A stretch of DNA of 64,000 nucleotides from Collybiopsis luxurians FD-317 M1 (lineage: Eukaryota; Basidiomycota; Agaricomycetes; Agaricales; Omphalotaceae): assembly GCA_000827265.1 (NCBI GenBank), contig KN834872.1, positions 1 to 64,000 on the forward strand, in the 5' to 3' direction. The notes under the pieces are model-generated. The model did no database searches, had not been told where the DNA came from, and was given only the letters and a program-made list of their open reading frames with translations. Made by a program: the position numbers and the translations under genes. Shown here piece by piece: positions 36,196 to 46,993 of the stretch (within the stretch, counting starts at the first letter, position 1; each line of letters begins with the position of its first letter).

Positions 36196-38004
36196 TTAAG
36201 AACGAATGAACCTGTCCCAACGTGGTTTACACGAGCTGACATCCATATCTATAGGGGGTTGGGGAGGGGGACAGAAAAAGAATTAAAACCAACACCGCCC
36301 AATCTAACGCTCAAGAAAAAACTCACCGAAACTGTTACCCTGGGCACACGAACACCTTCCCTTCTCCCAAACGTCGTCAGGAATGGGACAGTGTCCCCAA
36401 TCATCGTGCTGATACCCAATCTCTTCAAAGAAATGAATCTGATCGCGCCGGAGGAAGAGGGAGGCAGCAATGCTGTGGACCGGTGCGTCTCCCCAGCGCT
36501 GATCATTTGACAAGTCAAGTATAAACATAATGCAATAGTCGATGATGCGATACAACGGTGATGATGGTGACGATGACAAACACGGAGCGGAACATCAGGT
36601 TACAATAGAAAAAAGCAAAATCGGCATACCAACCTCATAATAGAAACCCCCTTGCGAATCAAGGTATTCAAAAAACGCAGTGTACGCCGGCCCACGCCAA
36701 AAGTCCATATCTGCAATTTCAAAGTTGCTCCAGACTAAAACAGGTCACGGTTGAGTTTGAGTGAAGGGGGTAATTTACTTACAATGACACCGGTTGTATG
36801 TCTTTCCATCATCGTCGGATATGAACCCCATGGCATTGTCGTGCGCAAGGTATTCAGGATAAGCTTTGATAAAATCTAACCGACAATATCATGAGCGATG
36901 ATAACCGAACATGCGCGGAATCATAATATACTTGCCTGTGACAGTCCTCCAAAGGGTTCTAATCGTAGCGGAAATCTCATAGACAGCGATGGTAAACCCT
37001 GAGGTAAAAATAGATCCGTGAGCCAGGGCAGAGGGAAGGCGAGTTTTGCAGACTGACCATAGACCTTGTTGTTCTCCTCCATGAACCGGAAAGGATCTCG
37101 GTGTATGTCGCAGTAAAATTTTACATTCGGTCTGGCAAATGCAGGTGAGTAGGTTGCCTCAATTTCAGGAAGAAATTTTAGCCTACTCAACACGCCAGTA
37201 CCACCTGTAAGGTTGGAGCAACTCGTGCCGATAGAAAAACTGGTAAAGGTCAATCGAAAATTAGTGGAAAATCTTCGAATGTGACGATTACTCACGCCGG
37301 CATTGAAGCGACACATATGTCGGTAGTTGAGGCTCCCTGTGAGTTTTCGGCTTCAGTGAACGCGAATCATCAACAGGGGAGCTCCACACATGCTAACCTC
37401 CATATTTCACCTGAGAAAGCTCCATCTGTTTCCTCGCGTTCGCAGCTTTTTCTTCATCTATCCAGTCCGGCTGTGACCAGTGATCCTTTGGCACTGTACC
37501 GAATTTCACTTCAGAGCGCGTCAACACCGACACACGCCTACAGAAGCATGAGTAGGCTCCCGTATAGACAGGGCGAGGAAAAAACCTTTTGAACTCGTCT
37601 GTGAACGGCTCATCATTCAAAAGCACATACGGGTACCCAAATCTCGAATTGAAACGATCCTCCAAGGCTCTTATACTGCTAATAGTCCCCTCAAGATCGG
37701 AATTTCGTGCCAACATAACAAAGGTAGCATTGGCAAGGTCATTAGAGGATTTTGATGACGATTGAGAGGTGGTTTCAGCGGAAAGATTCAAATCCTCTCC
37801 GAGCAACTCTTCTTGGAAGTGCGATGAGAATTTGGAAAGTCTTGAAGCCGTAGCTTCCCGATATTGATCGTGAGCGGAGAGAAGGATGAAATGTAGAAGT
37901 ATCTGCAGATTTTGATCAGATTTTCCGTCCATAAGTCAGAGAGCTGATCAGCATACCGTGAAAAACAAAACCAACGTAGCGTAGCGGAATAAACGCGAAA
38001 GCAT
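36196..38004 (-). CDS. GT15 alpha-1,2-mannosyltransferase (KRE2/MNT1 family), intact
   Basis: Predicted Golgi type II membrane enzyme that adds alpha-1,2-mannose from GDP-mannose to O- and N-linked glycans. About 390 aa from eleven exons. Exon 1 (ATG at 38004) and exon 2 together make the signal anchor ([16 protein letters not shown] then [12 protein letters not shown]). A Ser-rich stem follows, then the catalytic domain: [97 protein letters not shown], the family signature [32 protein letters not shown], and the Cys-rich end ([18 protein letters not shown]). The intron after RTLWRTVT has a GC donor (ACAG|GCAAGT), shared with the broken copy. The last exon ([11 protein letters not shown]) is reached by an intron from CAGG|GTAACA. 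No inactivating change was seen. Confidence 0.85.
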
Positions 38005-38449
38005 TATCTGAGTCTTTTCCTTGTAGAGTGGTCGGCTAGTATATGATTGGAATCAAAGCATTGGAGCTCGTATAGATACAGGATTCAGTAGGGTATCCAG
38101 AAACTTAGGGGAAGGAAACCGCGACAGTGCAGTGGAGGTTCGTTGGAAAGCGCAAGCGGTAATGAGCACGTGATTTCATTCCTTTGGCGCTTGAAAAAAC
38201 CGCCCATACGGTTTATCAGCGCGTCGTTTTGCCGGTATCATCGTACTTGGTCTGAGCTTGGTATACATATTCAAGATCTTGGTCGGCTGGTTCAGGACAA
38301 AATTGTGTATATTCTGCAATCCAGGAACCTCAAGACACCCGGTATGTATCAGCCATCGTGCAGAGCACAGTACCTTCTACTGACCGTTATTGGTTCGTTG
38401 GTCGGTTTCCCGGCTAGCTTGCAAGTACTATCTCTATATCTCTCATAAT
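38005..38449. promoter_or_regulatory. Upstream region of the intact GT15 gene, shared with block 1
   Basis: Matches 24234-24640 closely (for example GGTTCGTTGGAAAGCGCA in both). It contains no supported gene and is the likely promoter of the mannosyltransferase gene, which is transcribed away from it. The forward ORF here is a shadow. Confidence 0.5.
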
Positions 38450-39080
38450 GATGTCCAGGCTGCACTTAACCTGTCTCATCAACATTCTCGAGGAACAAGA
38501 TTCAACTCAAGTTAATTGTGCCCAGAGGTTCAGGTCGTCCGATAGCTAGACGTCTAACCCTTGATTCCGCTAAATCGCCGACCTGGATCTCATTATCCCA
38601 GGAGAGGATAAAAGTCATCTGGTCGTGGGCTACAGCATTAAGGTTTTCAAGCACCCATTCAAAAATCTGCATTCACCGCTGAAGTTTCGAGATCTCAAGA
38701 GTCACGTCCCGCCCCGGTTTGAAGTTATCCTATCCTCCTTACATTCCGCGGAGTACTTGTGCCTCCTGAATTTATCTTGCTTTGGTGTTGCTACTCTAAA
38801 GGTTGCATTTCCTTTCATTTCTCAGTCTAACCAAACTCGTCCATTCCACAAGGCTCGATTGTCGTACTTAACGTAGCCAATGGCGACAGACAAGACTCTT
38901 GTCATCTCGTAAATCACCATCTGCCCAGATACCTCCATATTCTCCTCCTTTGGAGACGGCAGAATCCTGTTGCTGAAATGTTTGATTTCAAATAACCGCA
39001 CTCATCCCAGATCTGACAGCCCTTGTTGGAGAGGGCATAGGAGAGCTTTCCAGGATACATGCAGGCTAGTCTCAACCTTG
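38450..39080 (+). other. About 630 bp present only in block 2
   Basis: Block 1 passes from the GT15 upstream region straight to the CTACATCTAAT segment, so this piece was inserted here or lost there. The forward ORF 38625-38876 includes LHSAEYLCLLNLSCFGVATLK, which has the spacing of a leucine-rich repeat as found in fungal F-box/LRR proteins. It may be a gene fragment. No flanking target duplication was found. Confidence 0.35.
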
Positions 39081-39183
39081 GTGTACCCATAGCGCCTAAT
39101 GATCTACATCTAATCATTTTTCTTTTTACATCTTTTTCCTCGTCAAAACTATTCTGGGGTATTACTTTACCTACTGCGCTTCC

Positions 39184-39462
39184 TGTTGGATCTTAGGTAA
39201 ATATCCGTAAGTGGTGTCCTGAGTCGCGTGACCGCGTTCCGCGGTTGCTGGTTTGACTAATAGTACGTGCATGTATACTTCCGTGCGGATATGATCTTGC
39301 ACTCAGCTCCATCCCTATCCTTCATCCTCATCTTTCTTCCCTACTTATTCTTTATTCCGAATACCTATATTTAATGCAGTAGTTTCAACTGCTACCCTCA
39401 GAATACATTCGTTGCTCTGAGGTTTCTGCGTACTTACTTAGGACTATAGCATTCTTCTAACA
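39184..39462. mobile_element. Solo LTR, 279 bp, with CTTCC target duplication
   Basis: Starts TGTTGGATCTTAGG and ends ATTCTTCTAACA. Flanked by CTTCC on both sides (39179-39183 and 39463-39467). The sister block has the uninterrupted site CTTCC at 24742-24746, so the insertion post-dates the block duplication. Internal retroelement sequence is absent. Confidence 0.85.
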
Positions 39463-39497
39463 CTTCCCATTAAGAGTCGGCAGGTTGGAATTCGTCG

Positions 39498-40998
39498 ATG
39501 AGGAGGATTTTTTTTCATCCCGCTGTGCAGCCTTGGCCGTCTTCTTCTCATCCGGTACTTAAAGCTCAAATTTTCCATCTGCTCGAGGTTTCCCAGCGTA
39601 ACTTTCATATTCCACTCTAAACTCAATGTCCAAGTTGCTTCCAAACTCTGCCACTACCTCCTCGATCTTTGCCGAGCTGGAGTCATCTACAGGTGAGGCC
39701 CAAACACCAACTAGTTCTGAAATGACAGAAACCTCAGTGACAGATAGGAAGAATTCTCTAACATCCTCGATGACTACCCAAACCAATTCTGGAGTAGCTT
39801 CTGCAGCTTCCACTGAAGCCCACACTGGGACAAGTTCAAGCGACAGAAACAGCTCCATGGTCAGGTCAACGATACGCAGTACATTACAATCCCCGATCAT
39901 AACTACCATTGAAACGACAACAGATTGAAACAACAACAGAGTGAGCTTCAGTTTCCTACTCTAATCTGTTCTGTTTTCGACATCCTCCTTCGGCAGCTCA
40001 ACTTCCAATGGCCGGATCTTCACCACCGTAATTGGAATGCAATCTGTACTATCCTCTGGCGCTGTCATAACCGCCACCACCTACATCTCTCAATCCTCCT
40101 CTCGAGTCTCTATCCACCTGGTCCTCCTCTTCTTCCTCATCCACCTCTTCAAATACCGGAGCCCTCACTGGTGGCATAGTCGGTGGAATCGTCAGTCTGG
40201 CCCTCATCCTTGTCGCTCTTGTTGTGATATATTGAAGATGGCAACAGAAGCATGATCTAGACAAGGCTTTCAACACCTTCAATGGAGATTTTGATCCAGA
40301 TCGAATTACTGTGCAGAAAAATGGATGGAAAAGTGTCTCAACTGGACACCCAGACACAGAGAAAGGTACCGAAGAGCTTGAGCTTGGGTATACATGTGAT
40401 ATAGGTTGCAGGAAAAATCAAAGGGGAACTTGAGGAAACGGACTATTGAGTGGTACGGCAGAGGTAGTCCCGTGGCACTGGCACCTGTATCTTATGTTTG
40501 TCCTTACTCCTACTCAAGCCCTCTTCCGCATCAAATGCTTCTCCCAAACAAAATAGTATTTCCAACTATCCTCCTTCTCCTCGTGGACTTCCACTGCAAC
40601 CTCTACTATCTCCACCCCATCTCATTTACCCACTGTCTGCTCCAGTGTGTAATCAGACTGAAGCACCACCCCCTATTTTGCCTACTCACCCTTCCGCTTC
40701 TTTTGTGCATGAGAACCTCTGCGTTGCAGACACTCGGTCAGAATCCCCTCTACTGCTACTGCTACTTATGCAGCAATATCAACTTGATGATCATCCGGCA
40801 AGTGGTCCCGCAGCCAGAGACGCCGATGTTATTGGCCCCAGTACTTTTGATGCTCTGGACAATATAACAGATTCTGTCCGGACTCACTCCCCTCTGAATC
40901 TCAAAGTCGAGGTGGAAGTTGGCTGGAAATTTTTGGGGTTTGATTCCGATTTGGCAACGCTGGGAACGGAAAGCAGGTTGATGGTTATGATCCCATGA
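39498..40998 (+). pseudogene. Mucin-like surface protein, block 2 copy, broken
   Basis: Counterpart of 24789-26356. The Ser/Thr-rich part is open at 39626-39928 but ends in an in-frame TGA just before the intron. After the intron, the frame is disturbed around the serine tract, and the membrane helix ends in TAT-TGA where block 1 has TAT-CGA-AGA (VIY* against VIYRR). The C-terminal tail is again open at 40498-40998. Most substitutions between the copies are CG to CA or TG, including the TGA itself. No functional product is expected. Confidence 0.85.
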
Positions 40999-41231
40999 TC
41001 GAGGATCCTCAGTCGTAGGTTGGAAGAGTGCAGGAACTGCGGTACCACTCTAAGAGAGGACCTGCTTTGAATCACGCTCATATCTTTGTCAAATAATTGA
41101 AGCTATTTCACGGAGGATTTTAGATGTACAGTGTAGGATATTATTAGCATGTCCACAACTTCCCAAGCTTCCACCCATCGTTCCGCCATTTCATGCTGTC
41201 TTCATATACCCTACCGTGTTGTAGGTGTTGA

Positions 41232-43522
41232 TTACAAGATTGTATCCCTTCTATCGCACGTACGATGTTCCAAGTGAGAATTTAACCAATCTTCTTCCCA
41301 CGGTTCCTTCCAGTAATCCAAACAATCTGTCGTATGGTATAAACGGGAGCTCAACATGAGCGTTGGCTTTGTCAACTGGATTTCTTCATCCATATCAGGC
41401 CGGGAATTAGTATTTGTCTCCGAAGCATTGAAAAACTTGTTGTCCAAGCCTTGAAGTTCTGGTTACAGAAATGAGTATCAAGTCAGGCCATTGAGTATAC
41501 AGAGGGCTAACTGTTCTCTGTTACCTGCTTAAATTCTGATGCAAATTGAAATCTTGACCAACCTCGGGACTGAATGTAATCATCCAAATGTGTTTCATTG
41601 GATTCAAGAAAATTCCTTAGTGCACTTCAAATCGGAGATTGTTGGCTCTGATAGTAAACGAAGTCTAAGTTTAGATGTATTATTGGAATTCAAAGAAGTG
41701 CCATTGTCTCCGGTCGCAATTTTACTTTTCCAAGAGGATCAAATGCCCAAAATGGGTATGCTTCCAGTTTGATTTGAAAGAATACTTGGCCACGAATCCA
41801 TGTGCTCCCAACTGGTGGGAGAAAGAGAAAGACTCGAAAATTGGGCCCACTGTAAAGTATAGATGGCAAATCTTTATCAGGTACAGCTGGAACTGTAACC
41901 TGATACCACACGGAGCCGATCAAGCCTGCCCAGCTGTCAGATACCATTTTCTTTTGAGGTATAGAAATAAAATTTACTGACCGAAGTTGTAAAACTCGAC
42001 CCCTGTCCTTTGTATCTGATCAAAGATATAAGGAGATTGTACAACCCAGCTCTCTTCAATTTCATCAGCTGTGTTAATATGTAGCTGGTATGTGACGGGG
42101 TCATTGAAAGAACTTCCAAAACATTCATAAGAAACTCTGGACCCGGTTGATTGAAAATACTTGAGTTCATCTTGAGGTACAGCTCAGAAAAAAATTCTTA
42201 CCTGGTCTACCCATCTTGAATACTTTGAAGTTCTTTGCAATCCCTCCCCGCAGTCTGAATTATGTCCCAGTTTTTCCAAAAAATATCACTTTCAGACAAG
42301 ATTGGAATATAACCAACAACTTCTTGAGTTTCCAAACTGACCATTGATCCGAAATGATAAACTGAGTGTGGATCAATGGTGGACAATAATGAGTATACAT
42401 TTACAGACACTTTCAAGAAATTGTCAGGATCATTGTGAACAGCATGCCTGAAATACTCTTCAACAGCTTCAGTTGAATGGAACTGTGCCAATGGCGGCCA
42501 TTTCCCAGCACTAGGAGAGATCAGAGACTCTAGACTGCTGCTACTGGATGACGAAAAATCAAAAATAGGACATGAGGGCCCATAGCAAAGAGAGCCCTTT
42601 GAGGGATCAATCCAGATATCGCTAAAACCCCAAGATGGAAAAATCAGATCCTCATTCAGATATTGGTCAAGCTCTTGCTTCGCTGCATCCAAGTTGGTAT
42701 AATCAACCCACTGGTTGGATACTCTATCACTGAATGAGGACAGTTTTAATTTTGAGACTTACAAATCGCCACATGAGATAAATTTCTACTGTATTTGGAG
42801 CTTCCCAAACAATTTGTTCCATTGGTATCAATTCTGGAAAGTGTTTGGGGATTGGTGTAGCCGATAATGGTTTACTCACCTTGATGAAATATCAATGAAG
42901 GGAGTATCAAGCGTGTGAAAGCATACAGCTGCCAACTATTTGCCTCTCTGCAAGTTCCAAATAAATTGACTCCGTGATGGACAAAAACAGTGCGCTGGAG
43001 CCTCACCGCACATGACCAAAACACTCCAGGTCTCTCCTCCATCTCTGATAGAAACATCAAGAACTTCCTTACAGCTGAACTAATCATCATACTTCATGGG
43101 TCCTATCCCCACTGTAAGTAATTGCCATAAACTTCTTCGCCCGCTTCTTTGACACCAGTTTCACAATGTCAATTTTTACCATGGGATTTTCACAACAAAT
43201 AACGACTTGGCTCCTCGAGCGACTGGAACGCTGACAGATAGAGTCCTCACCCAAATATATTGTCTGTAGAATAATTATATCGCCTCGCCGAACTTCTTTG
43301 AACCTTTTTCCTGTTGATGAGTATTGAATCAATCTCATGGAAGTCAATAGGCACGTCATTGAGGATAGAATGCTGACGACGTCTTTTTCTCCTCAGATCA
43401 TCTTGCAACTTGTCCCCGGACTCTTCACAATGTTTGTGATAATTTTGAATGATCATTTGATTACCATTCACAAGGGTGAGATTAGAGTGAGATATGGAGG
43501 GGCTTTGAGAATGATTGAACAT
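41232..43522 (-). pseudogene. Longest copy of an uncharacterised basidiomycete protein family
   Basis: I recognise the family from its order of segments, not from a named domain: an N-terminus MFNHSQ with Asn-rich text, RRKRRRQHSILNDVPIDFHE, GDIIILQTIYLG, KIDIVKLVS...AITYSG, FLMFLSEMEERPGVF, VNLFGTCREAN, LPSLIFHQ, then the exon at 42207-42692 (NEDLIFPSWGFSDIWIDPSKGSLCYGP, GSMVSLETQEVVGYIPILSE). Further exons follow at 42.15-41.95 kb (DPVTYQLHINTADEIEESWV) and 41.95-41.69 kb (VFLFLPPV, FWAFDPLGKVKLRPETM). The N-terminal third has the segment order of a protein-kinase N-lobe, which is my inference. Breaks: the frame shifts between SDIFWKNW and the donor-side FKVFKMGRPG, and a TGG expected after MALL is TGA. 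Related remnants are at 2.5, 5.8 and 26.6 kb. Confidence 0.6.
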
Positions 43523-43696
43523 TGGAGTGTCTTCCAGGAAGAGGGCAAGATGTGGGCTAGCAGCTATAGAAAGGAAAACCGGGATGGCAGTCCTTGTCGA
43601 AGGGGGTTGAACAAGCTGTGCAAAGGTGTAGAGTAGCATCTATGTATTCAATTTACAGCATGTATTAAAAAGATTCCCATGGGCCATTGAAGTAGT

Positions 43697-43864
43697 GTCT
43701 GGTTGGTTCTGACTGTGATCATTACAATTTTGTTGGTGGTGATCTTGAGGTCGAAGAGTGATAGAGGTCAAGGTTTGGCAGAACCTCTTCCGACTCGTGA
43801 AGGGTACAGGCCCGGGAGTTTCGCAGGAGGTCATAAAAAGAATGTAGAGTTGGAGGGGCAGTAG
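43697..43864 (+). pseudogene. C-terminal fragment of the MARVEL gene (inverted block)
   Basis: Encodes SGWFLTVIITILLVVILRSK and GQGLAEPLPTREG, the end of helix 4 and the tail of the protein at 13246-14127, then a stop at 43864. All upstream exons are absent: the homology ends near 43690, where the flank of the family gene at 41.2-43.5 kb begins. Orientation is opposite to the intact copy. Confidence 0.75.
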
Positions 43865-44366
43865 GAGTATGAGGTCGCCAGAGGAATAAATTATCTTCTT
43901 TCGTAAGATGTACCAAAACTATTTGATCGTTTTTGATACCGTTTTTCCCTTCCTTTCATTGTTGTATAATCTAGGTTATATATACCCATCTTACCGTTTG
44001 TATCTTAGGCCGTTGCTGTAATTTTTCTTCTCCCAGATTTCATGTACGAGGTCATTCATCGAAGGCCGTTTGAGATGATGCTCGACTTGAACTCGAAAGA
44101 AGTAGAATAGATATACTATAGGACTACGATCTCAAAATGGATCAGGAAAGAACACAACCAATACTTCCTTGAGCGAACACATTGCATGCATAGGGAGCAT
44201 CAACCCAAGAGTTCAAAAAATATCGTTTAAAAGGAAATGTCAGTGAATACGGGGGCTTACACAGTAATCTAATTCTAATTAGAAATACAAATTAAGTACA
44301 AACGACTCGTGAAGATCATACATAATACGTTCAAAAAATGCCAACATGAGGTACGGCTTGAAGTAA
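43865..44366. other. Inverted counterpart of the 12.8-13.2 kb intergenic region
   Basis: Between the MARVEL fragment and the permease stop. Similar to 12782-13245 inverted, and to 58.66-58.79 kb. No gene. Confidence 0.5.
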
Positions 44367-45650
44367 TCAAACTCGTTTTGACAACGGATAACTTCTCCTC
44401 TTAGATGCTGACCCAGGACGAAAACCTGGGGTCCCTCCCAACGATCCCAGTATGTCACCGATGTAACCCGTTGGCTTTATGCCTGCCTCAAATGATTCAT
44501 TCCATCCGTTCACAATTCCCTCAACTACTTTCACTCCTGCTAAGTAGATGTTCTTCACTGCGGGTTCGAACCCAGGTGTGTCACCAAACAAGTTATCGGC
44601 GGCAGTCTGTCCTTGGTGGGGCCTATCAAAGTCTGATGCAGTACGCATCAAGATGACCCTCGAAAAATCAGTCAAACCAGCCAGCGTCGTTCGCAGGAGC
44701 GCCTCCAAGGTACCATTGTCTTCCTGCTGAGTTGTACAATAAACGGCCTGTCCATTCGTGAAGAGGGTCGTAGTATTCTCGAATGCTTCACCAAGGAGAT
44801 CACCGGTGAAATAAACATCGGAGGTAGCTGTGTCGCATGTGACGATGGAAGGTCCGGTAGAAGACGATGCGTGGAAGGCGGGGTCCTGAGCATAGATCGC
44901 CCGCAACTGCTGTGCGGCGGTTGAGTCCTGCAACGTCGCATTCTTCGCAAATCCAACTGCTCGGTTCATCAGCTGTGAGTTTAGCTGGAACACCTCCGTT
45001 CCATAAATACTCTGTGGGTATTGACCGGGAGCAGTTGATCCTTGAGGAACGTATCCAGTAGGAAAGTCCTCAGGCATCTCCCGTGCGTCGAATTCATATT
45101 GGAGGGCGACTTGCACGGCATACTGTGCGAACGTCACGTCTCCGATTGTGGCTACCTTGGGATTGACTCCGGCAATGCCAGCGATGAAGAAGTAGGTCGT
45201 TTTGAGGTTGAAGATATTGGAATAAACTAGGGCTGATATCGTGGAAGCGGCGTTAATCTCTGCTTCCCCAGTCACTACTTGGCAAATGGAGCCATCCTGT
45301 GTGCAATGCGCGTCCGGAAACTTCGGTGAAAACCCTGGGACAGTGATATTACATGCCAGGAGGTTGAATTCAGGGACATTATACCAAACGTCACCTTCAT
45401 CTTCGAACTATGTAAGCAGAGTGAAGACAATAAGGGTCAGTATTAATTAGGAATACCACATGCGAAAAACACATGCCATGTCGATGATGAATACTTTGGG
45501 CTGAAGCGGTCCATTACTTGTGCATTTGGAGCTGGTAGTAACTGGTTGGCCCGCAGCGGGTGTTACGAGGTCGAGGTACGAGCCGAAAACAACCACGTAA
45601 AGAATTTGAAGCGATGGCGCGAGGAACGCGAGTAGATGTTGAAGGAGCAT
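44367..45650 (-). CDS. Purine nucleoside permease (NUP family), copy 2
   Basis: Two exons (45650-45477 and 45407-44367) have exactly the same lengths as in copy 1, 174 and 1041 nt, giving about 404 aa. The start reads MLLQHLLAFLAPSLQILYVV. The motifs KVFIIDM, EDEGDVW, VVTGEAEINAAS, ILMRTASDFDRP and GIKPTGYIGDILG are intact. Only scattered amino-acid changes separate the copies (for example DLAVGF to NRAVGF). The intron again needs a GC donor (ATG|GCATGT). A TATAAAAA box lies on the reverse strand near 45751-45762, upstream of the ATG. Both copies look functional, so they may differ in expression. Confidence 0.87.
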
Positions 45651-46430
45651 CCCGTGGAGGTTACCAGAGGTAAAATTAAATCGATAAATTAGGATACAGG
45701 GTAAGTGAAGAAGGAAGGGGAAGGGGGGACAGATAAGAAGTAATGGCGAGTTCCTTTTTATACGCTGGTTGGACCGAGTCGCGTAACTAAGTATGTATTC
45801 AGCACGACCACATTGGGTGCAGATCAATCTAAGAATGCGCTTCACCTCATGTCATACCGCAGACGACGGGCAAGATTTAGATCGTTTTACATACGAAGGA
45901 ACAATGCACGTCGGGTCCGGTTATGGCTACTTGTTCGATGAGTGCAGTCTCGGATATAATTATTGTGACTATCATTGGCTAGGTACTCGGACGAGTCAGT
46001 TGAACGCCGTTGTATCAGAGGGAAAAATCACTGGCCTGATATGTCACCGACTGGTAACAATAGCACGTTTGGCTGTGCCGTATTATAGTGTTGTTGCACC
46101 ACACGTTGTCCGTTGATTCGACACTTTGTTAATGAACCCGTGGCAACAAACCCGTTAGCGTCCAATATGGCCAGCTTTGATACGATTGATCGTCCCTGTT
46201 GTCTTTTCATCTTGTCGACTTCACGCTGAGAAAAAACTTTACTTAAAATAGATCAATCTGCCCTATCCCAGCGTTTATAACAAGCGAGTTCAAATCTTGT
46301 TAAGTATTATTATTATTTCTCAAACAAAAGGTGGAACTTTTCGCGGTCGTTCACGCCCGACTTGTTAGGAAAGCAATGTTCACAGGTATTCCAAACCTCA
46401 AAATGTGACTGATCGCAGTAGCTGTTCACA
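45651..46430. promoter_or_regulatory. Upstream region of permease copy 2
   Basis: Inverted counterpart of 10.85-11.49 kb, partly diverged. It has the reverse-strand TATA box and no supported gene; the ORFs on either strand are not frame-conserved between copies. Confidence 0.45.
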
Positions 46431-46436
46431 TAGATC

Positions 46437-46993
46437 GTGTGGTCAAAGTATCGCCTGGAGGAATTGTGGATTGCGAGGTACATGGACACTGGCCTTTTAA
46501 TCATCGCCCGTCGCCCTCGGAACAACTACCGCGATGGTCCGACGGATAGGAAAACATCGAGCTCGACGGTGAGCGGCGTGTCAGACCGTATGCAAGAAAA
46601 TTCTGATATCGGATGGCCTTTTGAAAGAATGAATTTTAAGCACGCACCACAGGAGCCTTGCAACGGGGCTGTCCGTGATCGAATATCATGCACGCGAGAA
46701 GGTGCGTAATATAGCTTTGTAGAAACTATACAATGGTCAAAGGGAGTCAATCGTGAAAGCATATGTTTCTGTCAATGGGTGGCCGTGTTGTGAGCAACGC
46801 TGGGGAGCTGGGTTGTGATGTCCAAGCTGTTGATGTTATCTGCGCCGCTTTCGTTTCGGGCGCAGCCGAAGAGACGGATCTATACACGAGTGACTCAAAC
46901 ATAGCTTCAACACTCGAGTCGTCTCTCCAATGCACGGGAAATCGCTGCGGAAATCACACTTTAGGACATATTATTACTACCGTCGCAGAGTGA
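46437..46993 (+). pseudogene. Decayed inverted copy of the 10.07-10.60 kb ORF region
   Basis: Begins LLIIARRPRNNYRDGP, matching LIITRRPRSNYHEVP, then loses frame through small indels. A second open stretch (46763-46993) starts MFLSMGGRVVSNAGE, matching MFLSMCGRVVSNTES. Neither product is known. This is the outer limit of the inverted block. Confidence 0.4.
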
